A stretch of DNA of 64,000 bases from assembly GCA_935421135.1 (NCBI GenBank), contig OW285194.1, forward strand, positions 14,531,376-14,595,375. Reading direction: 5' to 3'. The notes beneath the pieces were generated by a model that saw only the letters and a list, made by a program, of their open reading frames with translations, made no database searches and was not told the origin of the DNA. The translations under genes were made by a program, and so were the position numbers. This DNA comes from Bugulina stolonifera. Taxonomy: Eukaryota; Bryozoa; Gymnolaemata; Cheilostomatida; Bugulidae. This document shows positions 50,031-62,151 of the stretch, in pieces. Within the stretch, counting starts at the first letter, position 1, and each line of letters starts with the position of its first letter.

Positions 50031-50490
50031 TATATTGTATTTTTAGCAAGGAATTTGTCTGTGAGCAGTCAGAGACTTGTTTCAAATCCATGAAAATACT
50101 AGTCCCTGATTGGAGTTTGAACCCTGGGCCTTTACGGCACCTAATCGCCTAGCACAGTGAACAGAAAATGCTACCACTACAGCAGCTCAGCAACCTTAAG
50201 AAAAGAAGCTTCACGGGTGAGCAGTAGACAAGCTTTGAGCAAACTGAACACGAGGGCACCCCTCTTATTATGGCCACCTGCGCCTTACTGAATGTTAGGG
50301 GGTTTGGCCATTTTCTATATATATTGTATTTTTAGCAAGGAATTTGTCTGTTCACTGTGTTAGGTGATTAGGTGCCGTAGAGGCCCGGGTTCAAACCCCA
50401 GTCAGGGACTGGTATTTTCATGGATTTTAAACAAATCTCCGACTGCTCACAAACAAATTCCTTGCTAAAAATACAATATATACATGTACA
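50031..50490. mobile_element. Two tRNA-derived SINE copies in inverted orientation
   Basis: Arms at about 50031-50155 and 50360-50490 are inverted copies. Both have a Pol III B box (GGTTCAAACTCC / GGTTCAAACCCC); the minus-strand copy also keeps an A box, TGTAGTGGTAGCA near 50180. The arms share the tail TTGCTAAAAATACAATATA in inverted order. Confidence 0.75.
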
Positions 50491-51481
50491 TAGAAAATAA
50501 AATGACCAAACCCCCTAAAATACATTTATTTTATAGATGAGTTGCTGTTTGAATAGGCTTTAGGTCAATGAATTTGAAGGAGGGGGATACCCCAGCAGGG
50601 AGTAAGAAAGGGATACCCGCTCTTACTCCTTGTTTACAGTAACAGTTATGAACCTCTCTGATGCGAGCTTAAACCTTTATTTACTTACCTCTACCTTCTG
50701 AGCTTCAACTGGAATTTAATCGATTTCCCAACAGAAGAACATCAATGCTGAATCTCAATCTTGAATATATGATTGAAGTCTTAGTTTCAAAAGTTTGAAT
50801 GAATTCAGCCTTTTGACTTTTCACTTAGACTTTCACTTTCACTTGGACTTTCAATTTTATTTTGACTATCACTATGACCTTGACTACAGATTCAGGCAGA
50901 AAAAAGACATTAGGTATGCTTGAGCTAAACTTTTCATTCCATATTATATTTTACTGTAATTTTTTTAAGACCTTTCGTAAGAACAACTCTGCCTCTATGA
51001 TTATTGTAAGAACAAGGAGTAAGATCAAATTGAACATAGGAGAATGTAAATTGCTGTAAAATGTAAACATGATGCAATTGTAGCAGTGCTTTCACAATGC
51101 TTTATGCGCTATTTATTGGCGAGCACAAAAGCACCCACACAAGAATTTCAAGTTGCAATACGAAGATATATAGGCTATAGAGAGTTAACCTGCGGCCAAG
51201 ATAGAACAGCTTTTAAGTGCGGTTACAAACAAAACTTCACCATAACTCTATGAACTTCGTCATACACGTATAATACTATGCGGATAACAGGCTATTGTAT
51301 CCCGAAATGGCGCCATAAATAAAATCAATGTCGATGTTTTGTTTTCTTCCCAAAAATAAAACCATGTTTTAAAAGTATTCCATTCCAACTAACTTGTAAA
51401 ACTAGCCTAAACTTGGTTGAGTTTTAGTTTGGGCTTTACAAGTTGAGGTTATTATTTAAACTAGTGACTTCAACTTTTAAA

Positions 51482-51637
51482 GCTCAAACTAGCACTGAAC
51501 TAGAAGTTAGTTAGTTAGTTAGTTAGTTAGTTGGAATTTTATGATAATCAGTGTTATGTTTAAAGCTAATTATCAATAATATAATTAGCTTTAGACATAG
51601 AATTCCAACTAACTTCTAGTTCAGTGCTAGTTTGAGC
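51482..51637. mobile_element. Fold-back element with nested inverted repeats
   Basis: GCTCAAACTAGCACTGAACT at 51482 is inverted at the right end, ending 51637, giving about 31-bp arms; an inner inverted pair (AAAGCTAATTAT) lies at about 51562-51594. An (AGTT)n run sits next to the left arm. Part of the same motif (CCAACTAACTTGT) also occurs at 51385. Confidence 0.75.
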
Positions 51638-52125
51638 GGTTGTTAAATTTTAATTTACTAAATTATCTTGAACATGAAAAAATTTAAAATGTAGTATAAA
51701 TATTAATATATCACCAGTAATTTGATATCAATAGAATATAAAAAACAATATTATTTTATAATCATGTTTTTCATATTTAATTTAAGTTATATTATGTTTT
51801 AATGTTAATATTTATTAAATTAATTAAATTAACAAAAATAGGCATTGGGCTTGTCTTCATACTTCTAAAATATGAAGGCAATTCCAATGCCGCTTTGTTG
51901 TGTCCCAAGTTGCTAAACCGATATCTAGCACTGTATTGACATTAAATGTGCATGACTTGTTAGTTGTGTATTCATAATTGATGTTGTGTTTACTTGCATA
52001 TTATAAGCTTATACATTCCTGATTACCTGATTACCTATCTGGCCGCTTTGGCATCTAAAGAGGCGCAAGCCTGGTCAATCTATAGCTCGTCTACCCTCCA
52101 TATTTGTGTGGTACTGACAAATTTA

Positions 52126-52854
52126 TAGAGGTGGAACGAGACAGCATTTTTGGATTCGAGACGAGATTCGAGACACTACTTCTAAAAAGTTCGAGACGAG
52201 ACGAGACTGGGTTTTAGGATTCAAGGGAATTTTTCTAAAAAGTTTGCCAAATTTTATATATCTGCATGTTGGAACTCCAATAGTTTCAATTGCTACTCTC
52301 TAAACTCTGTATTTTATCATTATGCATTTCAATAAAAGTTGAACAGGAGGCTGTGAAATATATTCCACATGTATTCCCTGTACATTACATTGCATGTATA
52401 CTGTACATGGGTACTAATATAATAAAATGTAATTTGACAAATTAGTATGGAGTTATGTTTCCTTTAATGAAATAATCTCACGAGTAGACAACTTTAGGTA
52501 AGGACATAACATTGCATTGTGGGAGTGCTGATTGACAGTCGTTAGTAATTCTGTATGACTTGTAGTGATAGACTAGTAGCTCAGCGTTAGCTGCAAAGCT
52601 ATTACTAGGAAATCAGTGCTGGGAATGTACATGTAGGTAATATTACTAAATAATTTGAATTATTATTTCCTATTTGATAGATTTACTGTTGATTAGCAAT
52701 TAGTTGTATTATAATTATTAATTTATTATAAATAAAAATTATTAGCTGCTACTTGTTTACCGGTCTCGAATACTAATTGCCATCTCGAGACGACTTTCGA
52801 GACAAGACAAGTCGATACGAGACTCGAGAAATCTCGAGTCTCGTTCCACCTCTA
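52126..52854. mobile_element. Non-autonomous hAT-type MITE (729 bp)
   Basis: Terminal inverted repeat TAGAGGTGGAACGAGAC at both ends; perfect 8-bp target duplication CAAATTTA at 52118-52125 and 52855-52862. Subterminal CGAGACGAGA repeats on both sides, no transposase ORF. The 8-bp duplication and TIR type are the hAT hallmarks. Confidence 0.9.
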
Positions 52855-53557
52855 CAAATTTATAGCCAAAATAGACAGTTGGCAGGCGTTTGATATCAGG
52901 TTGAGGCCGGTCAGGGGTCATGTGAAAGACTGGAGATACCAAGGCTTACCAAGTCTCCCTGATTCTGCAGGAGATTCCCTGATTTTCAACTCAAACTTTG
53001 GTACCCCACCCAAAGTGGACACTCCCACTCAAATGCTGAATTTCCCTGATTTTCATCAGTGGAACTTGGCAAGCCTGGGCGCAGTGCTTGTAGCAGAGGA
53101 GAAGAATCTATGACAAATTTAGTTTGGTTAATTAACACGACATAAGATAACATATCCTAATGATTGTATTTAATGAAAATTGAAAAGAAACGAAAATGTT
53201 TTTGTATACATATTATGCATTTGCGATTGAAATGCAGTTGATCAGTAGCTATCTGAACTAATTCAATCGTAACCATCCGGGTATTGCAAAATTCAAGCCT
53301 CAATCAATTATTGATTCAATTCAGTTCATTGTAATGAACTTTTGGACAGGCAACACCAAAATCCAGATATCGTATTCTACTACCTGATTTATTGCTCAGC
53401 TGCTGAGATGCCCTAGGTACAATTGTGCGTAGGGCCAAGGTAGCTTTCTCACCATTACTTTGCATAAGTTCTATGGCAATACATTTGAATATCTTTGCTA
53501 TGTCTTGGGCTCACCTGGTGATAAACCCGGCATACTAGTTTAATACGTTCTGCAGAC

Positions 53558-54714
53558 ATGGCAGAACCTGAGTCTTCATACACTCAGTCAATAGAAGTTT
53601 GTCTTTCTGAACCTGCTGGTGCTGCCAATACTCTAGAAATACAGCTGCTACCTTGCTCTATTGAATATGATGGAACTTCCAAGCTTGATGAGTATTTTAT
53701 TGTAACAAAATCTGGTAAATATACAAAGTAACTTTTAATTACCCACCCACCTTGTTGAGTATTCTATTCTTATGTTCTAAGCATATGCAAACTTTAGAAT
53801 TTTTATTCAGCAACCTTTTAAAAATAATTGCTGTAGTTTTTATGTAAGAATAATATTGTTATACTTTCCCAATGGATTGCGTGTGTGGCTATCTGTAGGT
53901 GATGGTGATGTGAGGGAATCTTCGTTCCGTGGTCGGCCTCTGCAAGGAAAAGAAGTTGTTTTACCTTCAGGTTATTCAGGTGTGTATGATTAATGTTGCC
54001 TGTTTTCTGAGCTCCTCTCTTCTCCGGAACAACGTAATGTATTCTGCACCTATTATCATCTACTAACTCTCTCTATGTTGTAATTAATTCACTGTATAAT
54101 ATTATATTCTTCATAATTATACTGTCATATATTTCTTCGAATGCTGTCATATATTTCTTTGTATGCTGTCACATATTCTTCATAATGCTGTAATATATTC
54201 TTCATATGCTGTAATATATTCTTCATATGCTGTAATATATTCTCCATGTGCTGTACCATGTGTTTAGGTCTAGTGCTGAAGGAGTCGGCCAGCTCTAACA
54301 GACAGGACGAGGAACGTAGCATGTTAGTTCAGCATAAATTCCATAAATTCACTCACTGGGGGTTGGATCACGCCCCCAGTGCTAATGACTCTACTCAGAA
54401 GTCCATAGGCTGGCTGGATATATCTGATGTGGTGAGTGGTTGCATATATACTCACTCAGTGACAGTCAAGGGGATTTGATGGGCATTTGAGGATTGATGT
54501 ACAGTTTATATACATGTAGATGAGTATAGTATTATATTAGTGGTAAATTATATTACATAATATATGGTATAATATGCATGTATACATGTTAGCTACTTTC
54601 TCATTCATTCAATAAATTATTTGTTATAAACCCTCCGAGTATGTAGCCTACTGCATTATGATGACATGTTGTGTACATGTATTGTTTTAGTTGCATTCTC
54701 CTGTTACTGAATGA
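53558..54714 (+). CDS. RNASEH2C: Ribonuclease H2 subunit C
   Basis: Non-catalytic subunit of the RNase H2 complex that removes ribonucleotides and RNA:DNA hybrids. Four exons (53558-53714, 53899-53979, 54268-54431, 54691-54714) join to 141 aa (human 164). Matches: LEIQLLPCSIEYDG at the N terminus, SSFRGRPLQGKEVVLPSGYSG (shown here as the FRGR-x-L-x-G-x-E-V-x-x-P-x-G-Y block), and FHKFTHWGLDHAPS before the C terminus. The last exon is a micro-exon of seven codons plus stop (LHSPVTE) that restores the short family C terminus; reading through its donor instead would add a short unrelated tail. Phase is consistent across all junctions. Confidence 0.9.
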
Positions 54715-54724
54715 GAGAGCAGTG

Positions 54725-54830
54725 GGTGTCCACTTGTAGCTGGTGTCAAGAGTGGACACTAGTGGACACCTGTAGCTGGTGTCAGGAGTGGATAGCAGTG
54801 GACACCTGTAGCTAGTGTCACGAGTGAGTT
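54725..54830. repeat. Short tandem duplication after RNASEH2C
   Basis: Three diverged copies of GTGGACACCTGTAGCTGGTG plus TCAGGAGT. Confidence 0.8.
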
Positions 54831-56212
54831 AGCTCAATTGTAGATATGTATATAATGAACATGTAGCTGTGTATGACATTATAAGAGCTAGATTGGTGTC
54901 TTAGTTGTATAAAGTTCAAGGAGATTGTGCTACACTGTTGAATATAATGCAGTACAACAATTACAATTTTTCAGATTGAGAATAAAGTTTACTGCCTACA
55001 TAATATGCATTAGTCTATACTGTAGTTCATATATAACATTCTCATTCAATCTTGTATATTTCATGAACCTTTTTGGGTGAGGGGTGGGAAGTTCTTCCAT
55101 CTATGCAGTTGTTCCAAGTGCTTCTGCCTCTCCTTGGGGGTGATTAAACTGTACATTAGCTCGATAAGCCTATAATTTAGACAACAGTCCAATTGTTCAT
55201 CTATAATTATATTTGGTGGTAAGTTTCGGATGTTTAGTAGTTGTATGATGTAATAAGAGGAAGTATCTATTTCCACCAGTGACCGATACAATTATCTGTC
55301 AGTTATCTAATGCTTCTATGGAGAATTTACTCCATAGTTGGAGATGTCCTTCCTTCTTTTCGCCAGGACACACGTGTTTATGTTTACTAACTCTGTTTAG
55401 CAGCCAATCAGCGTCAAGCGAATTGTCTCAATACCTCGGCTGGCTGAGCTCGAGCGTTTTGAGAGCGTTGACACTCTGGCGATTCGTGAGCGTCAAATTC
55501 GCCCCAAAACGCTCTCGTGTGTTTGCACCTTTACTATTCTAATTTGACGCTTCCTGTGTTTTCTGTTTGCGCTATAAGTCCTGCAGCTTAAGACCAGTTC
55601 CAAGGTCAAGTGGAATAAAACATTCAGGGGTTATCTGCTCCAGAACCTGAAAGTAAACTTTGACTCGAGCCATAAAAGAATATTGAAAGTATGTGTTAAT
55701 TTTTCTGTTTGCAATAACATAATATGTTAGCCTCATTATAACACAGTTCCGCCACCGCTGTGATAAATATTTAAAAGAATGTGACAGGAATATTGTTACC
55801 TGATAAACACCATGAAGCAGACACAATATTATGCGTTCCTGATGCATGAATTCATTACAATGACAGTTTCGATTGTGAACTGCTGGAATTCCATGTTATG
55901 TTTAGGGGAGATACGTCAGGTTATGCCTAGAACTGTAGTTTAGCATGGTCACATCACACTGACACCAACACTGACACTATATTTGCACTTTTTGTAACCA
56001 GAATTTCAACGTTAATAATTACTGATCTAAATTATGGTGATTTACTGCTATCAATTCCTAATTCCTGCTGGGCTTACGGTCACTCACTCGTTTTAAGTGA
56101 TCTCAGTTATAGCTCACAGCTGTATATTTAAATGTATATACATGGACATAGCGTGCAGTTGGTGCTTTACCCTATACTGTCTGGTTTATAGTAGGGTAAC
56201 GGTTCTCTAGCT
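54831..56212. other. Intergenic, with a GC-richer patch
   Basis: No gene recognised. At 55380-55560 a GC-richer stretch repeats GAGCGTTTTGAGAGCG / GAGCGTC motifs and may be a transposon end; a 76-codon minus-strand ORF at 55061-55291 has no recognisable motif. Confidence 0.45.
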
Positions 56213-58328
56213 ATGAATCTGTGTACTCTCTCTCTGGTTGCTGGTGAGTATGCATTATGTTCTTTTATACAACCACTAGTTCTGTTACATCTTGTAGTTT
56301 AATGATGGCCTGTAAATGCATGAGATTAGATCTAGACGAGGTTATTAGCAATTCATCCTGTTATGGAAATGGAGCACACATTGTAGCGTCTGTGCAATCA
56401 AGAATCGGTAGCTGAGCACAATTTTTTGTTTTGAAAACATTTATTTTCTTTTTATTGTTTTCTTATACATTGTGTATTATTTTCAGGGTACCTGATGTAT
56501 TGTGAAGGGGCATATATGCACAATGTATATCAGGTTCTCTCTACCAAGGAACATTCCAGAGTTAAAAGAGCTCCACTTGCAGGTAATATGCAATTGGTAT
56601 TCAATGAAATTCATTTAAGAGCACATATAGGATCCAGTGTTTATATATGTTACACATGCCATAGACACACTTACAGTCGGGACCTAATGTAGCAATATTC
56701 TCCCCTTTCAGGGAAGAGAAGTGAAGTGAACATGCAAGAAGTAAACAGTATCTTTGGATTGTCGAGCAGGAATGGATATCTTGAGAAGACAGATTCCATA
56801 ACCACAGCTCAAGGTATACATGTACATGTACATATTCTTATTTGTGGAGCTTACGTCAAGTGTATATTTAGCTCAGATACTGTTCAGCCAATGCTAGAAG
56901 TTAATTTAATTTTATGCTGGACTTTTATGTTAACTCACTTTCAGTGTTCATCACTTGCACATAGGGAGGAGTGTACTCTCCTTTCAAGGTTTCAGTTGTA
57001 TTCACTTGTGTTCTGCAGGAACTGAGAGAGTGAAGCTGGTACAGATGATCAACTCTATACCGATATATGCAGCTGGCTGCACCATTGAGGTCAGTCACAG
57101 GGGTCAGACGATGGGTATCGCATCTGGTACTGTGATGAGAGGAGTTCATAGGGATGTAAGTCTGGTGCTGATAATAGAAATAATCTTTTCTTCTTCCTTC
57201 TTGTTTCTTTTTGTTGACTTGTCATCGCGGGAATTGGTAAATTTTTTAAATACAAAATTCATTCCATTTCCATAGAATAATAGAATTCATATCTTAGAAC
57301 AGATATAATATGTAAAAGCATGGAACATCCCTGAGACAATGCCAATCATATGGGTGTTCAATGAAGGCAAAATAACAATACTGCACAATAGCCTATGTTC
57401 CTAGCCGTGCTAAAGAATGATTGGATATATTGGTAATAGACTGCAGCGCATGGTCTGTCCTCCCCACAGTTTTGTAGGTCTGTAATGTACATCAGTCTAT
57501 TGTATCTGCAGGTCAAACCATCAGATTTCCTGCTCACCCCAACTCATGCCTTACAGATACTAAAGAGTGAGAACGGCCATACTAAGGCTACACACACATT
57601 CAGTAATGAGAGAAGCTCTAAGATGATATATCTGAAAGGTGGGTCACCTTAGCTCTGGTTCTTATCATGTCAGAAATATTTCTGTACAATAGTGTTGTAG
57701 GTGGAAATGGCAAACCTTATTGTTCACTCATAACTACTTCCCTGACTCCTATCAACTCGGATTTATGTTGGGAGACCTGATTACTTATATACAGATGGTG
57801 ATGTTTGGCCCAGCTGGAAGGTCTACTATATGGCCTATGGTAATGAGGAGACCATACCAGATGAGAGGCCATTTGCACTGATATATGACCATAACTCTAG
57901 TATTATAATGCAATGGGCAGGTCTAGAGAACATCACTATAGATGGTGTTGGAGGCAATCACCGCTCAGGTAATTATGATTATGACCAGCTGCATGACTGC
58001 GACAAACAAACATGTATATTGTATGTATATTGTACACGTAATTATACAATGCTACCAGTGTGTGATGTACATTATATGTCATGTACATGCAGTTATGTTA
58101 TACATTCTATGCAATGTTATTATCATGTTGTCGTTATAATTGTAACCATGGTAACTTGTGTATAGGTCTTCTTACTCACAAGATGGACGTATTTCAGAAT
58201 ATACAGGAAGGTGTAGAAGTCTGTTACTACAAGAGTTCCAAGGTGGGCGTAGGCTATGACATCACTGTGTCTGTCTGTTTGCTTGTATGTCTGTCCATCT
58301 GTCTGTCCATCTGTCTGTTTGGTCTGTG

Positions 58329-58375
<47 letters not shown>

Positions 58376-60844
58376 GTCTGTCTGTCTGTCGGTCTGTCTG
58401 TCGGTCTGTCTGTCGGTCTGTCTGTCTGTCTTATACCAACAGCATCTCTTTTCTTCATCTGTGCATAGTGCATACTCAAGTAACTTTATAGACACTTGGG
58501 AGCAGGTCTTACAAGTCCTAATTGGAATTGAAGTATGAATCATTTGGATTGATTTCATGACTGGTTTTGTGTAAATTTTTATTGTCTCCTCTGGTTAAAG
58601 AAACAAGCAGCTAGTCCTTGAGCAGGAATTGTCTTCTCTCTGTTACTTTATCATAATGCCCTCTGGGTTACGCGTATCAACTGTATCCAGGTAGAAGTGA
58701 TGGACATGGAAGGTGAACTGCCAGCAGATAGAACAGAGTTCCTGGTGAGAGGGTTTGAGTGCAGTGCTGCCAAGGACAGCGTACATTTTGACCAGGTGAT
58801 GGGATCCTACAGCCCCCTCAATGATGTCTACACCTACGCCATGTTCACACATGACATGTTCATGGAAACCATTGGCAGGTCACCTCTGGGTAAAGGCACA
58901 TCTAATATCATCAAAAGTAAGTCTAACTCTAATTTAATTTCATGCTGCATCTTAATAGATGAAAGATAGCATGCCTGTCCCAACATGGTAGCACTGTTAG
59001 ACCAAGTGACGATGTAGGAGGGTTTCTATGGTATTTGCTCTAGAGTCTAGATGTTTAATATTATTCTCCGTCTGCAGTAATGGGCCAGCTTTCTTATTTA
59101 ACGTAGTAGTTTTAGAACTAATACTGTAGTAAGCCACAGCCCTAGAATTAATATAAAATGTGAATATTAGTTCTCTGTGTTTGTCCTTCCCATTGTAGTT
59201 AGAAGTCACGTAAAGCCATGTATGGACAATGCATTCTGGGATGGAGAATATGTAAACGTAGGATATGGCTGTCAGCTGTTCTATCCTTTAGTATCAGCTG
59301 ATATCATAGCGCATGAGATAGCACATGGGTATACTGAACACACATCTGGTTTAGCCTATCAGAAACAGAGTGGTGGTATAGATGAGGCTTTTAGTGACAT
59401 CACAGGTAGATGGATACAGTTGTAACTACTGCATGGCCCACACATACTACACTTGTTCTGAAATCATTTACTATTGGTGGTAGATGTGTTAGACTTGGGT
59501 CTGTTATATAATAATATAATTATATTATTATTATTATATACAAGCATGGTTTTAATAATATGCTGTGAATTGTTATACAATTAACAAGGTGAAGCGGTCG
59601 AGTACTACTATAGGCTCAAGACTGGACAAGCTGAGCTGAATGACTGGAAGATAGGTAGTGACATTTCAAAGAACCAACGACCAATGAGGTATGTCTTAAT
59701 CTCAAACATATCTCCTACATCATTTGTGATTTAATGTTTGGTAGAATTTCACTGTTTTATGTCTTTTATTACTACTAGTTTCGTGCTATATACTAATTTT
59801 TCAGTTAAAATTACTGGAATAAAAGATATAGCAATCATCAGATAAAAGAGATGTATTACTGCATTTATGATTTATATTGTACTTGTACTTATCATTTCAC
59901 ACAACATATCATATTGTATTACTATCTATATATGACTATAATATGTGTACAATGTATGAAGATGTATCTGTATGTATTGTTATGTAATACTTATACTACA
60001 CAGATCACAACTTATTACTTACATTGTAGATACATGTGTGACCCACCCAAGGATGGTATGTCTATAGATAGATTAAGTAAATACATGGTTGGGTATAACG
60101 TACACTTCACTAGTGGGATATTCAACAAGGCCTACTGTATACTCTCCAACACACCAAACTGGGATCCTCTCAAGGCATTCAAGGTAACTAATAGTTAATG
60201 TACTAGCTAGGTATTAGGTTGTGTTAGTATGCACTAGCTAAGCACAAGGTTGTGTTAGTATGCACTAGCTAGGTATTAGGTTGTGTTAGTATGTACTAGC
60301 TAGGTATTAGGTTGTGTTAGTATGCACTAGCTAAGCACAAGGTTGTGTTAGTATGTTGTTTTGTAGTACCTGCAAATTGCCACATACAATGTGTATGAAA
60401 GCAACTTGATCAAGGCAATCTACTGAGGGACAGGAAACAGCAGTTAGGAGTAAAGTTATCTTTACATGTTTGTTTTTTGGAATATATTTGGGAATCTTGT
60501 TTAAAGTCCTGAGCTTTGTCAGGCTGACGAGCATGGCTACATGTGCTAGACTAAGCATAGTACTAGCCCATTGGGCTCTCTGATACTTTGCTTATCAATT
60601 ACGCTAGAACTAGAACTAGTGTACACTAACAACATCATAATGCAATGCATATGCATTGGTACTTTGCTGTCTCTACCAGGTATTTGCCATTGCTAACCAA
60701 ATAGAGTGGACACCTGACGTCACGTTTAACTGTGCTGCCTGTGGACTCATCAACGCTGCCGTAGCTGAAGGATATAATGCCAATGATGTGATCAAAGCTT
60801 TAGAAGAAGTGGAGGTTAACTGTGGCATGTGTACCAGCCCTTAA
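56213..60844 (+). CDS. Secreted M4-family (thermolysin-type) zinc metallopeptidase
   Basis: Predicted secreted endopeptidase. Twelve exons join in frame to 531 aa: 56213-56243, 56487-56582, 56712-56813, 57019-57155, 57512-57638, 57795-57968, 58166-58242, 58691-58916, 59199-59405, 59589-59688, 60030-60183, 60680-60844. A signal peptide (MNLCTLSLVAGYLMY) is followed by a KRA/KRS-containing propeptide with an FTP-like region (VQMINSIPIYAAGCTIEV). Catalytic residues follow the M4 plan: HEIAH at 362-366 (two zinc His and the general base), third zinc ligand Glu386 in GGIDEAFSD exactly 24 residues after the first His, and His451 in VHFTSGIFNKAY matching thermolysin His231. Extra cysteines (CMDNAFWDGEYVNVGYGC, CAAC, CGMC) suggest disulfides. 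M4 enzymes are mainly bacterial; here the gene is intron-rich and clearly eukaryotic in structure. All catalytic residues are present. Confidence 0.94.
58268..58433. repeat. (TCTG)n microsatellite in metallopeptidase intron 7
   Basis: Imperfect TCTG/TCGG tetranucleotide run of about 165 bp, starting about 25 bp after the donor at 58243. It creates false Cys/Val/Ser ORFs on both strands. Confidence 0.95.
60200..60357. repeat. About 31-bp x 5 array in metallopeptidase intron 11
   Basis: Units alternate ACTAGCTAGGTATTAGG and ACTAGCTAAGCACAAGG, each followed by TTGTGTTAGTATG, starting about 20 bp after the donor at 60184. The AG-GTATT inside some units is donor-like. Confidence 0.92.
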
Positions 60845-62151
60845 TATACAATTATACAGTTCACAATCTTATATCATCATAAATTAATACAAATCTCCTC
60901 AACCTGAGCATAGTTGTATTATAGATATTTTGCTAAAGACTGATGATCTTCCAATCTTACTAAGTAAACTAATAAGCTTGGTTACCACTGTAATATAACA
61001 AGAATACAAACTATGTAGGAATTACCCTCTCCTAACAATGGGTGAGACAAGACAACTCTTCAGTGAGTGGTATTAACTCAGTGTAATAGTAGTAGGAGGT
61101 CACATTCACTGAGATAAACTCTCTGGACGATACCTGATTAGACTATTGGACAAAGTGTTTGGTCTATGAGTAACATAATCTAGTGACTTTAGATATATAA
61201 TAGAAGTAAGACAGCTTCGGTTTGCAGGTTCAAACAACATTGTATATATTTTCAGATGAAAAATAAACACAAACACAGATACACAAATACACAAATACAA
61301 TTGTACTTGAAACATGAACAAACAAATATAATACTGAAGAAATATGTACAAATATACAGTACAATTATTATGGGTCCATGGTGAGACTCCACTGTGTCTC
61401 AGTTAGCTACACAAACATACTATGCCTGGATATCTGGTAGTAGAAACACAGCATTCTATCACAAGTTTCATTTCATATTCACTGCTGTGTAGAGTTTAGA
61501 TTGAAAGGACTTCCATCTGTCTCCCTAAAACAGTTAAAGTTATGGGTATTATCAGCTGTAGCAGTCTAATCTCCCATTATTATTCAGATAGCAGTAGTAG
61601 GGAAGGATGTTTGGCCAATTTATGTTCATTTGTGCCCAATTAGAAGCACTGCACTTCTTTCTAAACATGGCATATTATATGGTCAAAGACCATATTAAGT
61701 AAAATTTAAGTTGACAAGCTCTACATGATTGTATACATTCCCCTAAAATATTTCCTGACTAACTCAATCTATGGAAAGATGTCCTGTATCCCTTACAACA
61801 GTGCTGTACATATATATATAATAATAGAGTTTTGTTTTGAAATATTATACAAATTATTTATATCTTAGACAAGGTGTTGGATACACTCAATCCTGAGGCA
61901 AGTGGTGAGTATATTATGCTCTTTTATAAGTAGAGAAAATGACAACTGAACCATCACATGTAGATAAGCTAATAATGTCATAAAATAGCTCTGGTTAGCA
62001 AGTATAAAATTGCTGCCGTATTTAAAACACCTTCCCAAATGCTCTTTTTAGTCTACTAAACAAAACTCTGTCACTAAGTAGCTGTTTAGGTTAACAAGGT
62101 TGTATCTGTGATATTACTAGTCACTTGATAACTGACTAGACACTTACCAAA
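60845..62151. other. Intergenic between converging metallopeptidase and Ig genes
   Basis: AT-rich, nothing coding supported. Confidence 0.5.

Larger units (their letters stand above)
50011..53557. other. Mobile-element-rich intergenic region
   Basis: 3.5 kb without a recognised gene, containing a SINE pair (50031-50490), a fold-back element (51482-51637) and a hAT-type MITE (52126-52854). Confidence 0.6.

Noticed and set aside
55061..55291. Minus-strand 76-codon ORF
   Set aside because: No recognisable domain, no splice partners; may be a transposon fragment.
58081..58558. Cys/Val/Ser- and Thr/Asp/Arg/Gln-repeat ORFs on both strands
   Set aside because: They are translations of the (TCTG)n microsatellite inside metallopeptidase intron 7.
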